Source: Oegoconia quadripuncta (taxonomy: Eukaryota; Arthropoda; Insecta; Lepidoptera; Autostichidae). From it: DNA of 64,000 nucleotides. The DNA is taken from NCBI GenBank assembly GCA_949316235.1, contig OX438747.1:31654601-31718600 (forward strand), in the 5' to 3' direction. A program made the translations under genes and the position numbers. Shown here in pieces: positions 11,041-21,375 of the stretch; within the stretch, counting starts at the first letter, position 1; each line of letters opens with the position of its first letter. The notes beneath the pieces were generated by a model that had not been told where the DNA came from, did not search any database, and saw only the letters and a list, made by a program, of their open reading frames with translations.

Positions 11041-11114
11041 TTATCCTAAACTAGACTTTTCACCTATAGACTGGCAACATTTTAACGTCACGTGTGCATT
11101 TCTGTATAATTCGA

Positions 11115-11208
11115 AAGAAGAACCGTGGAAGCTGTTTCAAACATTAGACTGTTGGAACACCCAAACGCTCATGTTTAGGATATCTCTGTCCAACCCATAT
11201 GTGAAAAG
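11115..11208. repeat. Short repeat M
   Basis: AACACCCAAACGCT followed by a GGATATCTCTG block recurs inverted at 24325-24380 and in diverged form at 42375-42495. Its nature is unknown. Confidence 0.4.
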
Positions 11209-11354
11209 AGGTAGGTAGGTTTTAAGGCTCAGTAATACGTTAAATTTGCTAATCTGCGTCTCGCGTCGTCGACGGAAGCGTACGAACAGTGTATCAAACT
11301 CTTCGATAATGTGATTTATATGGATCGTACGATTTTGGATAAAATAATAAGTTA

Positions 11355-11563
11355 AAATAAATATTTCGAATACTTACACCAATCATCTAGTACCAAACTA
11401 AGCAAAGCTTGTGCTATGGTGACTAGATAACGGATAAACATATATAAATATATAAAGACTCGGGAATAAATGTTCGTATCCATCACACAAACAGTTACAG
11501 CTCGCGGGATTCGAACCCGCAACCGTTGGTTTCGCTGATAGGGTCACTATCCACTACCACTAC
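11355..11563 (-). mobile_element. SINE family B
   Basis: A near-complete minus copy with B box (GGATTCGAACCCGC on plus, 11507-11520) and the head ending near 11563. The 3' end is at the ATT-rich left side. Confidence 0.75.
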
Positions 11564-11708
11564 TCGAATTCCGTCTATATAACCTCTCTACCTCTTTTTA
11601 ATTCCCCACGAAAAACGACAGGTGTTATGTATTTGACGACATTCTGTGTATACAGTCTTTGTCCGGTTGTATCTCAGTTTTTCTAAATTAAATTTATTGG
11701 CTACTACC

Positions 11709-11921
11709 TTACCGCCCGCGCTTCGTGCGTAGAATAACTTTATCGCGGATATGTTTAATTTGTTTATCCCGCGGGAACTACTCACTATATTGGGATAAAA
11801 AATATCCTATGATTTAATTCGAGATGTGTTCTATCTATACACCAAATTTCATCCAAATCCGTTCATCCGTTTCGCCGTGATTAAGCAACAAATATCATCA
11901 ACTTTCGCATTTTTAATATTA
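11709..11921 (+). repeat. Interspersed repeat G
   Basis: CCGCCCGCGCTTCG head, TTTATCCCGCGGGAACTACT middle, and an ACTTTCGCATTTTTAATATT tail. Confidence 0.65.
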
Positions 11922-12207
11922 ATGAAATGTTTAATGATAAAGTGTATTTGGATGACATTACGAGTATGGTTTACCTTTATTATTTTTAATTAAGTTATAG
12001 TATTTTTTTCTGGTCAGCAGTAGTTTAACGATAAACACATTTATAATGTATGAAAGCGGCTATCTTAGCATCTATCGATAGTTTATCGAACTTTAAATTG
12101 TCACAACACTAGCACCGATTCATACTAACAACGCCACAAAGTAATTTAATAATGAAAATTCGTCAGTGCGAAACGAACAAAACAAAAGGATTTATAAACT
12201 AGCACTC

Positions 12208-12362
12208 AGCCCGCGGGTTCGCCTGCATGCAATTGCGGACTCTACTTCCTTTTTTTATGGTAACTCCTATGGGGCCCAGGCTACTTCTGTGTCAAATTTA
12301 AATACGATCGATTCAGTAGTTTTAGCGTGAGATAACCTAGGAATTTTACATTTTTAATATTA
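12208..12362 (+). repeat. Diverged repeat G
   Basis: It starts CAGCCCGCGGGTTCGCCTGC and ends with CATTTTTAATATTAGT. The middle is poorly matched. Confidence 0.4.
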
Positions 12363-12379
12363 GTACTGAATGGATAATG

Positions 12380-12598
12380 TATCATCATCTCAGCCCATAA
12401 ACAGCAGGGATATAGACCTGTATGGGCCATAGTCCACCACGCTGACCCAATGCGAGTTGGGGACTTCACATGCCTTTGAATTTTTATTTCTCAGGCACGC
12501 CGGTTTCCTCACGATGTTTTCCTTCACCTTTTAAGAGCAGTCGGATAAATGCACATAAGTAATTAAATTAAATTAAATTTAAAACTCATTGGTATATG
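12380..12598 (-). mobile_element. SINE family D, head missing
   Basis: It matches the body of the family D copy at 21910-22158 in reverse: CCTGTATGGGCCATAGTCC, then TTCTCAGGCACG and GATGTTTTCCTTCACC. The tRNA-like head is not present at the right end. Confidence 0.6.
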
Positions 12599-12774
12599 GA
12601 AAACCGTGTCTTAACCGCTAATAATGTTTGCTAGAAGGATATAATCATCGAACGTTCCTACATAGTCTTAGTATTTGATCAAGTAAGCGAAGAAATCCAT
12701 CTGGTTCAATTTGGGTAAAGGGCTACGATAGTCATTGTTAGAACCGTAACTAAGGCGGAAAAATGGTTCCACGA

Positions 12775-12890
12775 AATAGAACCCGCGGTGGGCGGGGCAT
12801 GAAATAGGGACAGCGCGCGCGCCATTTCGCTGTGACACTTGAGTCGCCGGCCGGTGTGACCTTGTCGCGCCCAATCGCATGCAAGCTTTG
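12775..12890. promoter_or_regulatory. GC-rich island, candidate promoter
   Basis: It contains GGTGGGCGGGGC (GC box), GCGCGCGCGCC and a reverse-CCAAT-like CCCAATCGC. A minus frame of 83 codons (12668-12919) covers it but has no recognisable domain. The only support is base composition against AT-rich flanks. Confidence 0.3.
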
Positions 12891-13189
12891 TCTATGAGAG
12901 TGTGAGGGCTTCGTTGCAATTATTGTTAGATTGTTTGCGTAAATTGTATCAAAATCAAAGCGGTAATTGAAGGAGACTTATTTTCCTATACCATTATTAT
13001 TTGTAGGTGACAATTCGAACAGACAGTAACAAGAAATATGACTATAAATGAATTAGAAACACCTGAGTCTATAAAAATATCAACTTAAGGCATCTATTCA
13101 TTATTTCTATGATCGTAAACTATGATTAATAGATCTAACATAATCTGATACTGAATCGCGTACGCACACTTGCATTCGTCCATATCACA

Positions 13190-13567
13190 TACATACATAC
13201 ATAATGTCACGCCTGTTTCCCGTAGGGGTAGGCAGAGCCTATAGACTTCCACTTGCTATGATCCTGACATACCTCTTTTGCTTCATTCGGTTTAGGGTAC
13301 TCTTGACTTGGCCTTTCTTTAAGACGTCTCCGATTTGATCATGGTACGTTCGCCGTGGTCTTCCCCTACCATCACTGCCATCGACATTCGCATCGTATAT
13401 CTCTTTCAATCAATCAATCAATCAAGTACACTTTATTGTACAAAAAAAATCTACAATGCACTTCATGAATAAAGCTTCAAAAAAATAATAATTGTACAAC
13501 TCTTTCGTAAGTCTTCTTTCATTCATCCTCTCCACATGTCCCAACCATCTCTGCATAATATTTCAAT
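13190..13567 (-). pseudogene. LINE RT C-terminal remnant (GDVLKK type), interrupted
   Basis: The minus strand carries the same terminal ORF block as 28718-28990. It is split at 13407/13500 by a 92-bp LINE tail with a 7-bp target duplication. Frameshifts are present. Confidence 0.65.
13408..13499 (-). mobile_element. LINE family 3 3' tail nested in another LINE
   Basis: A minus-oriented 3' end carries a TTGA-repeat tail (AATCAATCAATCAATCAA at 13408-13425) and TACACTTTATTG (AATAAAG on minus). CTCTTTC flanks it at 13401-13407 and 13500-13506. Confidence 0.7.
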
Positions 13568-13604
13568 AAATATGTTGATGATTATGTGGATGATATTGAT
13601 TGCT

Positions 13605-13735
13605 TTTATATCTTAATACCTTTATTGTACACAAAATTGTTACAGAAATATGCGTTGTATATAAAATGTACAACGGCGAGCTTAACTCCGATAGAGTTTT
13701 CTACCAGCAAACCTTAGAGATACATAGTGTTTATT
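13605..13735 (-). mobile_element. LINE family 3 3' UTR, diverged
   Basis: CTTTATTGTACAC at the left and a TTTTCTACCAGCAAACC block at the right are arranged as in the copies at 32277-32430 and 50195-50320. Confidence 0.45.
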
Positions 13736-14057
13736 AGATTGGGCAGAAAAACTGTTATTGGTGTCTAATAATTTTTCAACTTTAAAGTAGCCAAATATAT
13801 TTGTATTCTTCTTTTCTATATTTAAAAAAAAAAGAATATAAAGAAACTTTGATAATAAATACTTAAAGGGTTTTAAAATAAAGAGAACCTCCTAAGGCTA
13901 CGTCCCCACAGCGATTGCGTCATCGCTATTACAGTACCTTTATTAGGAAAGCGTTTAATGAAGATACACGTATTATGAAAATTATAAAAAAATACTCCGG
14001 CAAAATACAGGATGGTTTAAAATACCTTGCCTAAAATAACAGTTATATTGAATTAAA

Positions 14058-14165
14058 AACGTCCCCAACCCGGATTGGGCCAGTGTGATGGACTACGGCC
14101 CATACTCCCTCATATACGAGCGAAGTTCTATATACCTGCAGTGGGATGTTACGGGCTGAGATGGT
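14058..14165 (+). mobile_element. SINE family D, 3' part
   Basis: GTCCCCAACCCGGATTGGGC, CGGCCCATACTCC and CTGCAGTGGGATG match the 3' body of family D. The 5' part is absent. Confidence 0.55.
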
Positions 14166-14304
14166 GGTGGTGGGTGGTGAATTTAATACCGAATAATGTG
14201 GGACGTCAATTATTATCCAGGGTAGGGATCTGAACCGACGTCATCCGTAGCTTTTTATGGTTAATTCTATTCAATATATCATTAAGGGCCACGAGCCCGT
14301 GACA

Positions 14305-14363
14305 TCACACAAACATTTACCCGTCACGGGATTCGAACCCGCTACCATTGGTTTCGCTGACAC
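14305..14363 (-). mobile_element. SINE family B head fragment
   Basis: Only the B-box region (CGGGATTCGAACCCGC on plus) and CATTGGTTTCGCTGAC remain. Confidence 0.6.
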
Positions 14364-14365
14364 GC

Positions 14366-14825
14366 TAGAATCGTTTAAGAAAAATAGTGATATATAATGT
14401 CAATACAAGATATACAAATAAACTTGCTGTTTATGTTAGCCGTTTACACAAAGTCACTAACTCATTTGAGGGGCGATGTATACGCTTTTATAATAAGGTT
14501 CCAGTAGACATTCAAAATTTACCTTTTAATAAATTGTAAACCATCATAAAACAGACATTATTTACCAAAAATTTCTGACTATGTGGATGATAAGCAAGCA
14601 TGGACATAGGCCGCTCGGCGATATTCAGTCTAATTATATAATATAATTGTAACCCAAACTTATTTAAAAGAGCAACCCTTGAGTTTCTTGCTCGTTCTTC
14701 TCTGGGGAATCAGCTTTGTGAATGAGCAATAATGTCAAAAACTTTAATAATAAGATAAAAAATGTGACGTTTTCAAGTGATAATTTTTATCATAAGAAAT
14801 AAATCTTTTTTGATTTTGATTTTCT
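14366..14825 (+). mobile_element. LINE family 1, decayed 3' copy
   Basis: It encodes broken pieces matching the C-terminus of the 38525-39457 ORF (TATGTTAGCCGTTTACACAA; CGATGTATACGCTTTTATAA), then the family 3' UTR with GAGCAACCCTTGAGTTTC and a GATTTTGATTTT tail. Frameshifts and stops make it inactive. Confidence 0.75.
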
Positions 14826-15079
14826 TCCTTGCTCACTATGGAACCCTAGAACGTATACATAACTATTGAGTTAATTAATTACTGACTTTGCGGAGGCGGC
14901 TTAATTCTTTATATTTCATGTTTATCATGCGTATCCAGTTAAACATTAAAAAAAAAATCACTTAAATAATACAATGTTTTTTTCATATACATTAAATTTC
15001 GAAGTAACTTATGCATTATAGGATGAGTTATGGGCCAAACGTGGTCTAATGATACCTAGTAGAGAGGTGTTGATATAAT

Positions 15080-15356
15080 AAATAAAATAAATATCCTTAG
15101 ACATACACACAGCGCCCTCAAGTTCTACAGTACGCTACTATTGGCTTGTGTTGTGGATACCAGATGGTTGATATACTACATAAATACAAATTTTTTTTGT
15201 AAATAAATACTTATTATAAATGAAACCATCCATAACTCGGGTACACATGTCCATATCCATCACACAAACATATGCCCCTAGGGGGATTCGAACCCGCGAC
15301 TATTTGGCATAGTGGTCAGAGTTTCTAACCACTACACCAAACTGAACAGGTCATCA
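15080..15356 (-). mobile_element. SINE family A
   Basis: A near full-length minus copy: the 3' end at the left (ATATCCTTAGACATACACAC), B box near 15285-15300, and the head ending GAACAGGTCATCA. Confidence 0.75.
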
Positions 15357-15413
15357 ATGTGATATGACTGATAACGTCGACATAACTGAAGGAATAACAG
15401 AAGATAAAACAAA

Positions 15414-15635
15414 GTGTTTAAAATAATGTCAGTAATCATTATAAAGGATCCTCACATAATGAGTGCTAGAAGCACACCTCGTTTGGAAAAGGTATATCGT
15501 GTGTACACCAAAAAGGGTTTTCAGCATAACGTAAGACTTCCGTTTGACGATGCAAGAACACAACACTCTGAATACCAGACTGAATACCTAAATAGAGGTG
15601 GCAAGATTGTGTGGAAAGTGCTTATTTTTTTATAA
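15414..15635 (+). CDS. Candidate small ORF or exon, function unknown
   Basis: A 73-codon frame; the first ATG in frame is at 15426. The translation is basic and mixed in composition (RLEKVYRVYTKKGFQ, RLPFDDARTQHSEYQTEY), unlike the simple or LINE-derived frames around it. I cannot name a family. There is no clear splice donor at the end. It lies between two SINE A copies. It may be a real exon, an old retrocopy or chance. Confidence 0.25.
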   Translation: MFKIMSVIIIKDPHIMSARSTPRLEKVYRVYTKKGFQHNVRLPFDDARTQHSEYQTEYLNRGGKIVWKVLIFL

Positions 15636-15689
15636 GAGATTTGAGATGTTAAGTGTTATTATTCTATTCATAACCAAACTCAAAAATGC

Positions 15690-15895
15690 TTAATTTTGTA
15701 GGTTCTCAGGGTACACTTAAAATAGTCAAGCTACAGCTTGTTCAAAATTAAATTTTCCCATGAGAAGAACAAGCCAGAAACTCGAGGGTTTGCTCTTTTA
15801 AAAAACAGGTTTTAAAATACAAAAGGTTTTTATATTTCATTATTAATTGTGAAATAGCCTGGCATGTGAACGATCTGGTTATGTCCAGGGACGAT
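15690..15895 (-). mobile_element. LINE family 2, 3' end
   Basis: The minus 3' UTR carries GAGAAGAACAAGCCAGAAAC, GTTTGCTCTTTTAAAA and ATTAATTGTGAAATAGCC, in the same order as 47925-48215. Only the last ORF codons remain near 15880-15895. Confidence 0.65.
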
Positions 15896-15907
15896 TTTCA
15901 TTTAATT

Positions 15908-16190
15908 GACGACCTGTTTGATGTAGTGGTTAGCAACTCTGACCACTATACCAAAAGGTTGCGGGTTCGAATCCCGCTAGGGGCATATATTTGTGTGATG
16001 TATAAGGACATGTGTAACCGAGTTATGGATGTTTTCATTTATAATAAGTATTTATTTACAAAACAAAATGTATTTATGTAGTATATCAACCATCTGGTAT
16101 CCACAACACAAGCCTATAGTTGCTTACTATAGAACTAGATGGCGCTGTGTGTATGTCTAAGGATATTTCTTATTATTATTTATTTTTATC
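15908..16190 (+). mobile_element. SINE family A, full length
   Basis: Head GACGACCTGTTTGATGTAGT, B box GGTTCGAATCCC (15963-15974), body AAGGACATGTGTAACCGAG, 3' end GGCGCTGTGTGTATGTCTAA followed by an ATT-rich tail. It is one of the best family A copies here. Confidence 0.8.
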
Positions 16191-16334
16191 TAAATGGTCT
16201 GATATTTTATAATATGATAAATACAATAATCTGTCAGTCAGTATGTCCAAACTACCACTGCTATTTCGTAACAAAAAGTGACATTAAATTAAATTTTAAA
16301 TTTTTACGTTTTATATTTCAAAACCACATCTACT

Positions 16335-16456
16335 ACTTGGTGTAGTGGTTAGAGCTCCTGACCAGTATATCCAAAGGTCGCGGGATCGAATCCCAGCAGA
16401 GAAATATATTTGTATGATGAATACGGACATGTGTACCCGATTTATATGTGTTTTTT
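16335..16456 (+). mobile_element. SINE family A, 5' half
   Basis: The tRNA-like head (TTGGTGTAGTGGTTAGAGC, B box GGGATCGAATCCCAG) and GATGAATACGGACATGTG are present. The copy breaks off at 16456 and runs directly into the poly-T of a minus SINE C. Confidence 0.7.
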
Positions 16457-16690
16457 AAATTTTTTTTTTAATCACATCGGGTGCGTACTTAACCTCAATC
16501 ACACCTGATGTTAAGTGAAGATGAGGTCGAAGGTGGAAGCGTACTGACCCGGAAACCCCAACATATTGAGGGGACTGGCTATCTTATCTCTGATAACCGG
16601 AACACAACAGTGCTATCAACATTGCTGTTTGGCAAGATTTAGATGGTAGCTAGCCAGGCGGACATTTAAAATGCCCTACCACCAACCAAA
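16457..16690 (-). mobile_element. SINE family C, head missing
   Basis: Poly-T end at 16457-16470, then the family C body up to CCTACCACCAACCAAA. The tRNA-like head expected to the right is absent. Confidence 0.7.
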
Positions 16691-17861
16691 TTGTTTGGTT
16701 AATTGGTATTCATAATAAAAATCTAGCAGCTCGGTGTAAAATTTTCCAATATAAAATGATTATAATGACGTAACATTTTCACCACAACATATTATCTTTA
16801 TCTTGTAAAGGAAACACTGCCATCTATCGACAGTTATTAATACTAGTATCTTCGATTTCCCTGGATCTTCTTCAAAAGTGCCAAACCTTTAGTTGTATAC
16901 AACTAAATACCACCGATTCATATCCCTAGACATTGCGATCAGTCTAATAAAACGATGGGTCTGAAATATAAAAGAATAGATCTCATATTCCCTCTGCCAA
17001 ATCTGAGCCACATGAATATACGAAAATACATTTAACCACAATGTAATAAAAATATATTACATACTTACAAAAATAAGCCTTCTCCACGATCGCCTAACCA
17101 TTTCGGTCGCGTCGAATCCAAAAGAGTCCATATTTGGTAAGCTAAAAGGTTCCCTTTTGAATATTATAACAGTTGTCACATTTTTTTCTTTGAATAAAGC
17201 AATGGAGATGTTGTTTTTATTCATATTTTGTTTTTACAAAGATCAGAGCAGGAATCGGAGTACGGAAGTTGATAAATACATATATTTCTTGTGGAATAAT
17301 ATTGATTTACCAACCTCTTGCCAGCTTTCACCGACTGATACATAGACGAGTGTTCACTTTTGTCAATTCAGTTACTTTTGAATGTGGCAACCCATGTTTT
17401 AGTTTTTTTTTTTCCTGTCGAAGCGGGTAAAAACTTCCCGCGCTCTCTTGCTCTTGAACTATCGTGGAGTTAACATCGTTACCAATTAATTTAAAAATTC
17501 GTCGTTGAAATAGTGTTAAGTGCTTCCAACACAGAGCAATTCAACTGGTTAGACCGCTGAGACCCTTTTTTTTGATAAGGTGAAAGGCAAGTGGTAAGTG
17601 TTTTAAGGCAAATCTTGAGGAGCTGGACGCACACACCTACGAGCTGATCATAAACTTATCACAAACCCTACGTTCATCAGGATTGAGGTGAGTCTGACCC
17701 CATTGTCCTTCCCGACAACCACGCACAACCTAACTTTCGATACAGTCCACTTAATCGAACTATATTTATCCGCCAATGGTCAAAAACACAAGAATTATTT
17801 CTCGTTCATCAAACAACGAGTGTTGTTCGTCTATAATGTCTGTGGCAGTGCATTGTCAAAA
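16691..17861. other. Unassigned stretch
   Basis: No gene is recognised. A 62-codon frame at 17157-17345 is Phe/Leu-rich with no domain. A short T run lies near 17404. Confidence 0.3.
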
Positions 17862-18154
17862 TAAATAATAATAAATAAATATCCATGGACATATACAGAC
17901 AGCGCCATCTAGTTCCACATTAAGCAACTAGGCTTGTTTTGTGGATACCAAATGGTTGATACACTATACAAATACATTTTTTTTTTGTAAATAAATACAT
18001 AAATTATAAAACTGAAAAAATAAATGAAAAAACATCCATAGCTCGGGTAGACATATCCGTATTCATCATACAAACATATGCCCTTAGCGGGATTCGAACC
18101 CGCGACCTTTTGGTATAGCAGCAAAGTTTCTAACCACTACGCCAAACAGGTCGT
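17862..18154 (-). mobile_element. SINE family A, full length
   Basis: AT-rich 3' end at the left, CAGCGCCATCTAGTTCCACA, B box GGATTCGAACCCGC (18090-18103 on plus), head ending ACAGGTCGTC. Confidence 0.8.
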
Positions 18155-18384
18155 CAAATTTGTCGTCAAATAAATGGCTTATCCAATTTAAAAATTCGTT
18201 AAATTTGTTGTTTTGTTAAAAATTTTCATCAGAATTACTGACTATTACTGATGAAAGGGTAAGTCTATTTAGTTGTGAACCAATAATTTATTTGCATGAA
18301 TACAATTATATAAGTTGTTAATAAAATAGAGTTCGATGTATATGCAAATATTAATTTACAATAGAATAGAAGCCTCCAAACAAC

Positions 18385-18535
18385 AATGTTAATGTTGTTT
18401 GGCGGCAGACTTAGATATGTGCTCCGGTTATCAAAGTTAGCTAGTCCCCCAAATAAGATGAGGTTTCCGGATTAATACACTTCCACCTTCGGCTTGATCT
18501 TCACTTAACATCAGGTGTGATTGAGGTCAATATAT
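18385..18535 (+). mobile_element. SINE family C, rearranged fragment
   Basis: From about 18419 the plus-oriented 3' half of family C is present (TAGTCCCCCAAATAAG to CATCAGGTGTGATTGAGG). Immediately left, TTGTTTGGCGGCAGACTTAG matches the same family in the opposite orientation. Confidence 0.55.
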
Positions 18536-18957
18536 GTAGCAGATAAAATAAAGTCTGCCGACGGAAAATTGGAAGTGGTTTCTATTTTAGTATTTCCCAG
18601 AATATATTAAATCAGTATGTACTGAGAATCTCAATTAAGTTTATTTTCCTTTGGGGGTTAAAGTGAGACACTCACATTACTTCTTGGATTCCAAATTGTC
18701 TAAACTTCAATATATTTAATATTTTAATGCGAAATTTTAATTAATATAACGTACAATACGCCGTAGGATATCTCGTTTCGTTCTATTTGCCTTCCATTAC
18801 TCCGCGAAGATGAAATATAAATACTGATTTCTCTTTTTGTCCGCTCTTATTATTATTCGAGTTATTTAACTTGGGTTAAATTGCGAGTGAATATCACCAA
18901 TTGATGGTGGTTGGGTATTTGAAAATAACAATAGCGAGAAGCACCAATATTGACAGT

Positions 18958-19092
18958 GGTGTCGATTCGGATGTACACCAACGAAACTAAAACCAGTTTT
19001 AAAGTAGTACTGTCTCTTTCTCCCTGGAACAGTACGATGCGACGGCACCACTCCAAAACTGGTTTTAGTTGGTGTACATCCGAATCGACACT
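18958..19092. mobile_element. Hairpin TIR element I, copy 1
   Basis: It starts GGTGTCGATTCGGATGTACA and ends TGTACATCCGAATCGACAC. The two arms pair over about 35-40 bases around a short spacer, so most of the element can fold into one hairpin. Copy 2 is at 40585-40733 with its spacer in the opposite orientation. No ORF. The TIR length suggests a non-autonomous DNA transposon. Confidence 0.75.
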
Positions 19093-19737
19093 ATTAGTTG
19101 TGTTTCAGCTGTTTGAGATAAGATAGCTAGCCTTTCAAATGGATTGGACGGTTTAGGATTACCAACCGTCCCGCTATATACGATATGCCGCTTCTGGGAC
19201 ATAGATGGCGCGTCCCGCACGCTTTTTTCCACATTCAAACTACACATGCACATCAACACCATCCAATACCAATAATAAATCCAAGTGACACTGCAGATCT
19301 TAATTGATAAATTGAGCGAACGGCTCGTTTTTGTAAAACAAAGATTGTATTTATATCCGCGGCATTTCTCCACAGCAAGATACCGTAAGCATCAAGCTCA
19401 AACTTTATGTTGAACAAACATAATATTTTTAATGATATTTTTATTTAATGAAACTCTTTACCTGTTGACAGTATCTTTCAAACACACCCTGTGACATCAT
19501 TACATACTCCAGATGTAACTATAATACCCAAGGTTCTCAGGTATTCAGTAATTATTTGACTCCGAACTCGTTTAAAGTTACGCGTTATCCTTTTTAATGT
19601 TCGTGACGGCATCCGTATGGGCTTATAGGGTAGGGATAGCAAAATAGGAACTTTAAAATACAGCCGTTTTGAAGTTAATTGTATTACATTAAGAATCAAC
19701 GTAAGTAATAATAAAATTGAAACTTTCGTGATGTTCA
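19093..19737. other. Unassigned stretch
   Basis: Two minus frames (19065-19373, 19478-19738) show no family motif and no codon pattern that convinces me. No repeat is recognised. Confidence 0.3.
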
Positions 19738-20441
19738 ATTTTGTTTATGCACAACGGATTAGCTCTTTACCTCAATCACACGTGATGTTAATTTTTATTT
19801 TATTTTTATTTTATTGATAATAAAGAATCAACAGCATCATTATAAAAAATATTACACGAAATTTATAAGGCAAAGTTGTGCCAATTACAGATTCTCATTT
19901 TTCATTACAATTAAAGTAGTTTTTTTAAATAATTAGGTGGAAAGTCGCTATTATATAATAATACAATCGTTATACAATCTAGAGGTAAAAGTGAATAGTG
20001 AGACAAACTAAGTAATAATAAATAATTTAGTCAATAAGTAATGTTACAGATAAAAAATTGGTCAAATAATTCAATCAATGTCAAATAATCGTCGTATGTG
20101 TGAATTTCGCAATGTCGTGTTTTGTGTGTGTGAGTGTGTGTGAGTGTATGTGTGTGTGAGTGTATGTGTGTGTGAGTGTATGTGTGTGTGGTTTGGGAAT
20201 GGATGAGAATGAATAGTCGCGCGGAGAGGTGAGTGAGCGAGCGAAGTTAAGTGAAGATGACACCGAAGGGGGAAGTGTACTGACCCAGAAACCCCATCTT
20301 ATTTGGGGGATTGGCTATCTTATCTCAGACAACCGGAACATAACAATGCTATTAACACTGCTGTTTGGCGGCAGACTTAGATAATATGGTGGTAGCTAGT
20401 CAGGCGGACATTTAAAATGCGCACCACCAACCAAACCGAGT
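19738..20441 (-). mobile_element. SINE family C, interrupted
   Basis: The 3' end (TTTATGCACAACGGATTAGC, 19743-19762) and the rest of the body (from 20246 to CCAACCAAACCGAG) are separated by a 454-bp insertion with GTTAA on both sides. The tRNA-like head is not present beyond 20441. Confidence 0.65.
19792..20245 (-). mobile_element. Insertion in SINE C with TG-rich segment, probable LINE 3' end
   Basis: Flanked by GTTAA at 19787-19791 and 20246-20250. The left end is a TTTTATT-type run and the interior holds a GTGTGAGTGTATGTG array (20126-20190). A similarly built insert lies at 60416-60731, which suggests one family. No RT motif is visible. Confidence 0.5.
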
Positions 20442-20520
20442 TCAACCAAATCGAATATACAAAGTGAAATTCAGCTATTTTGATAATGTCAAGAAATAAT
20501 AAATAATAATAATAATAAAC

Positions 20521-20879
20521 ATTAAGGCACTTACACCAATCATCTAGTCCCAAACTAAGCAAAGCTATGAATATCTATGAATACTAGACGGATAAACATA
20601 CATAAATATTTATATACATTTTTTTTTTTTATGATTGACTGGATTCGCGTTTGACCACAATCTCACCTGATGGAAAGTGACGATGTGGTCGGAGATGAAG
20701 CACGCGATCTCAGTAAATGCCTATTCACTCTGCTCTTGAAGATCCCAAGGTTGTAGGATTCAGGAAAGACTGACGCCGGAAGGGAGTTCCTTTACATTTA
20801 TCATAGAAACATTTACCCCTCGCGGGATTCGAACCCGCAACCGTTGGTTTCGCTGACAGGGTCACTATCCACTACACCT
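20521..20879 (-). mobile_element. SINE family B, interrupted
   Basis: The 3' part (20521-20621) and head (20793-20879, B box on minus) are separated by a LINE E 3' end with a 7-bp target duplication, TACATTT. Confidence 0.7.
20622..20792 (-). mobile_element. LINE family E 3' end nested in SINE B
   Basis: Poly-T at the left, then the family E 3' UTR (GATTCGCGTTTGACCACAAT) and, at the right, minus codons matching the ORF end also seen at 32985-33200. TACATTT flanks it at 20615-20621 and 20793-20799. Confidence 0.7.
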
Positions 20880-21144
20880 AAAGGAATTAAAAATAGTGCG
20901 ACTGTAATTTTAGAGTTATTTAATCATTTAAGTGAGCATTCTGGCTTCACGTGTGCTAGAATCCTCATTTCTCATATGCTTGCTTAGGTATGTTTATAAT
21001 TTATATCCCAAAAATAATGTGTGCGAAATAAATAACACCTGCGAGTACTTCCACTGGGTGAAGGCATTAACACTTTAACTGGCTAAAACTCCCATTAATG
21101 GCCATGCCTTCGGGCTTATATTATATCCCATCCCAACTAATCCC

Positions 21145-21375
21145 AACTATATTATAATTGCGAGAGTTTGTGTGTATGTATGTATGTTTGTTACCTCTTC
21201 GTAAACGGCTGGGCGAATTTGGTTGAAATTTGATAGATTAGAACCTGAATTAACATATAAGTGACTGGTTCCTGTAGGATAGGTATTATTAGTGGGATTG
21301 CTTTTGAGTAACGGTGTGACACATTTTGTAGTAGGACGAATTCTGCGCGGACGAAGTCGCGGGTAACAGCTAGTA
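21145..21375 (-). repeat. Interspersed repeat G
   Basis: A minus copy: the tail side at the left (ATTATAATTGCGAGAGTTTG) and a CGGACGAAGTCGCGGG head side at the right. Confidence 0.55.

Noticed and set aside
15908..15990. Sequences with A and B boxes resembling tRNA genes (also in about 20 other places)
   Set aside because: Each continues into a conserved SINE body and tail, and the anticodon arms do not fold as in functional tRNAs.
20081..20263. Thr/His-rich minus frame
   Set aside because: It is the translation of a GT-rich simple repeat inside an insertion.
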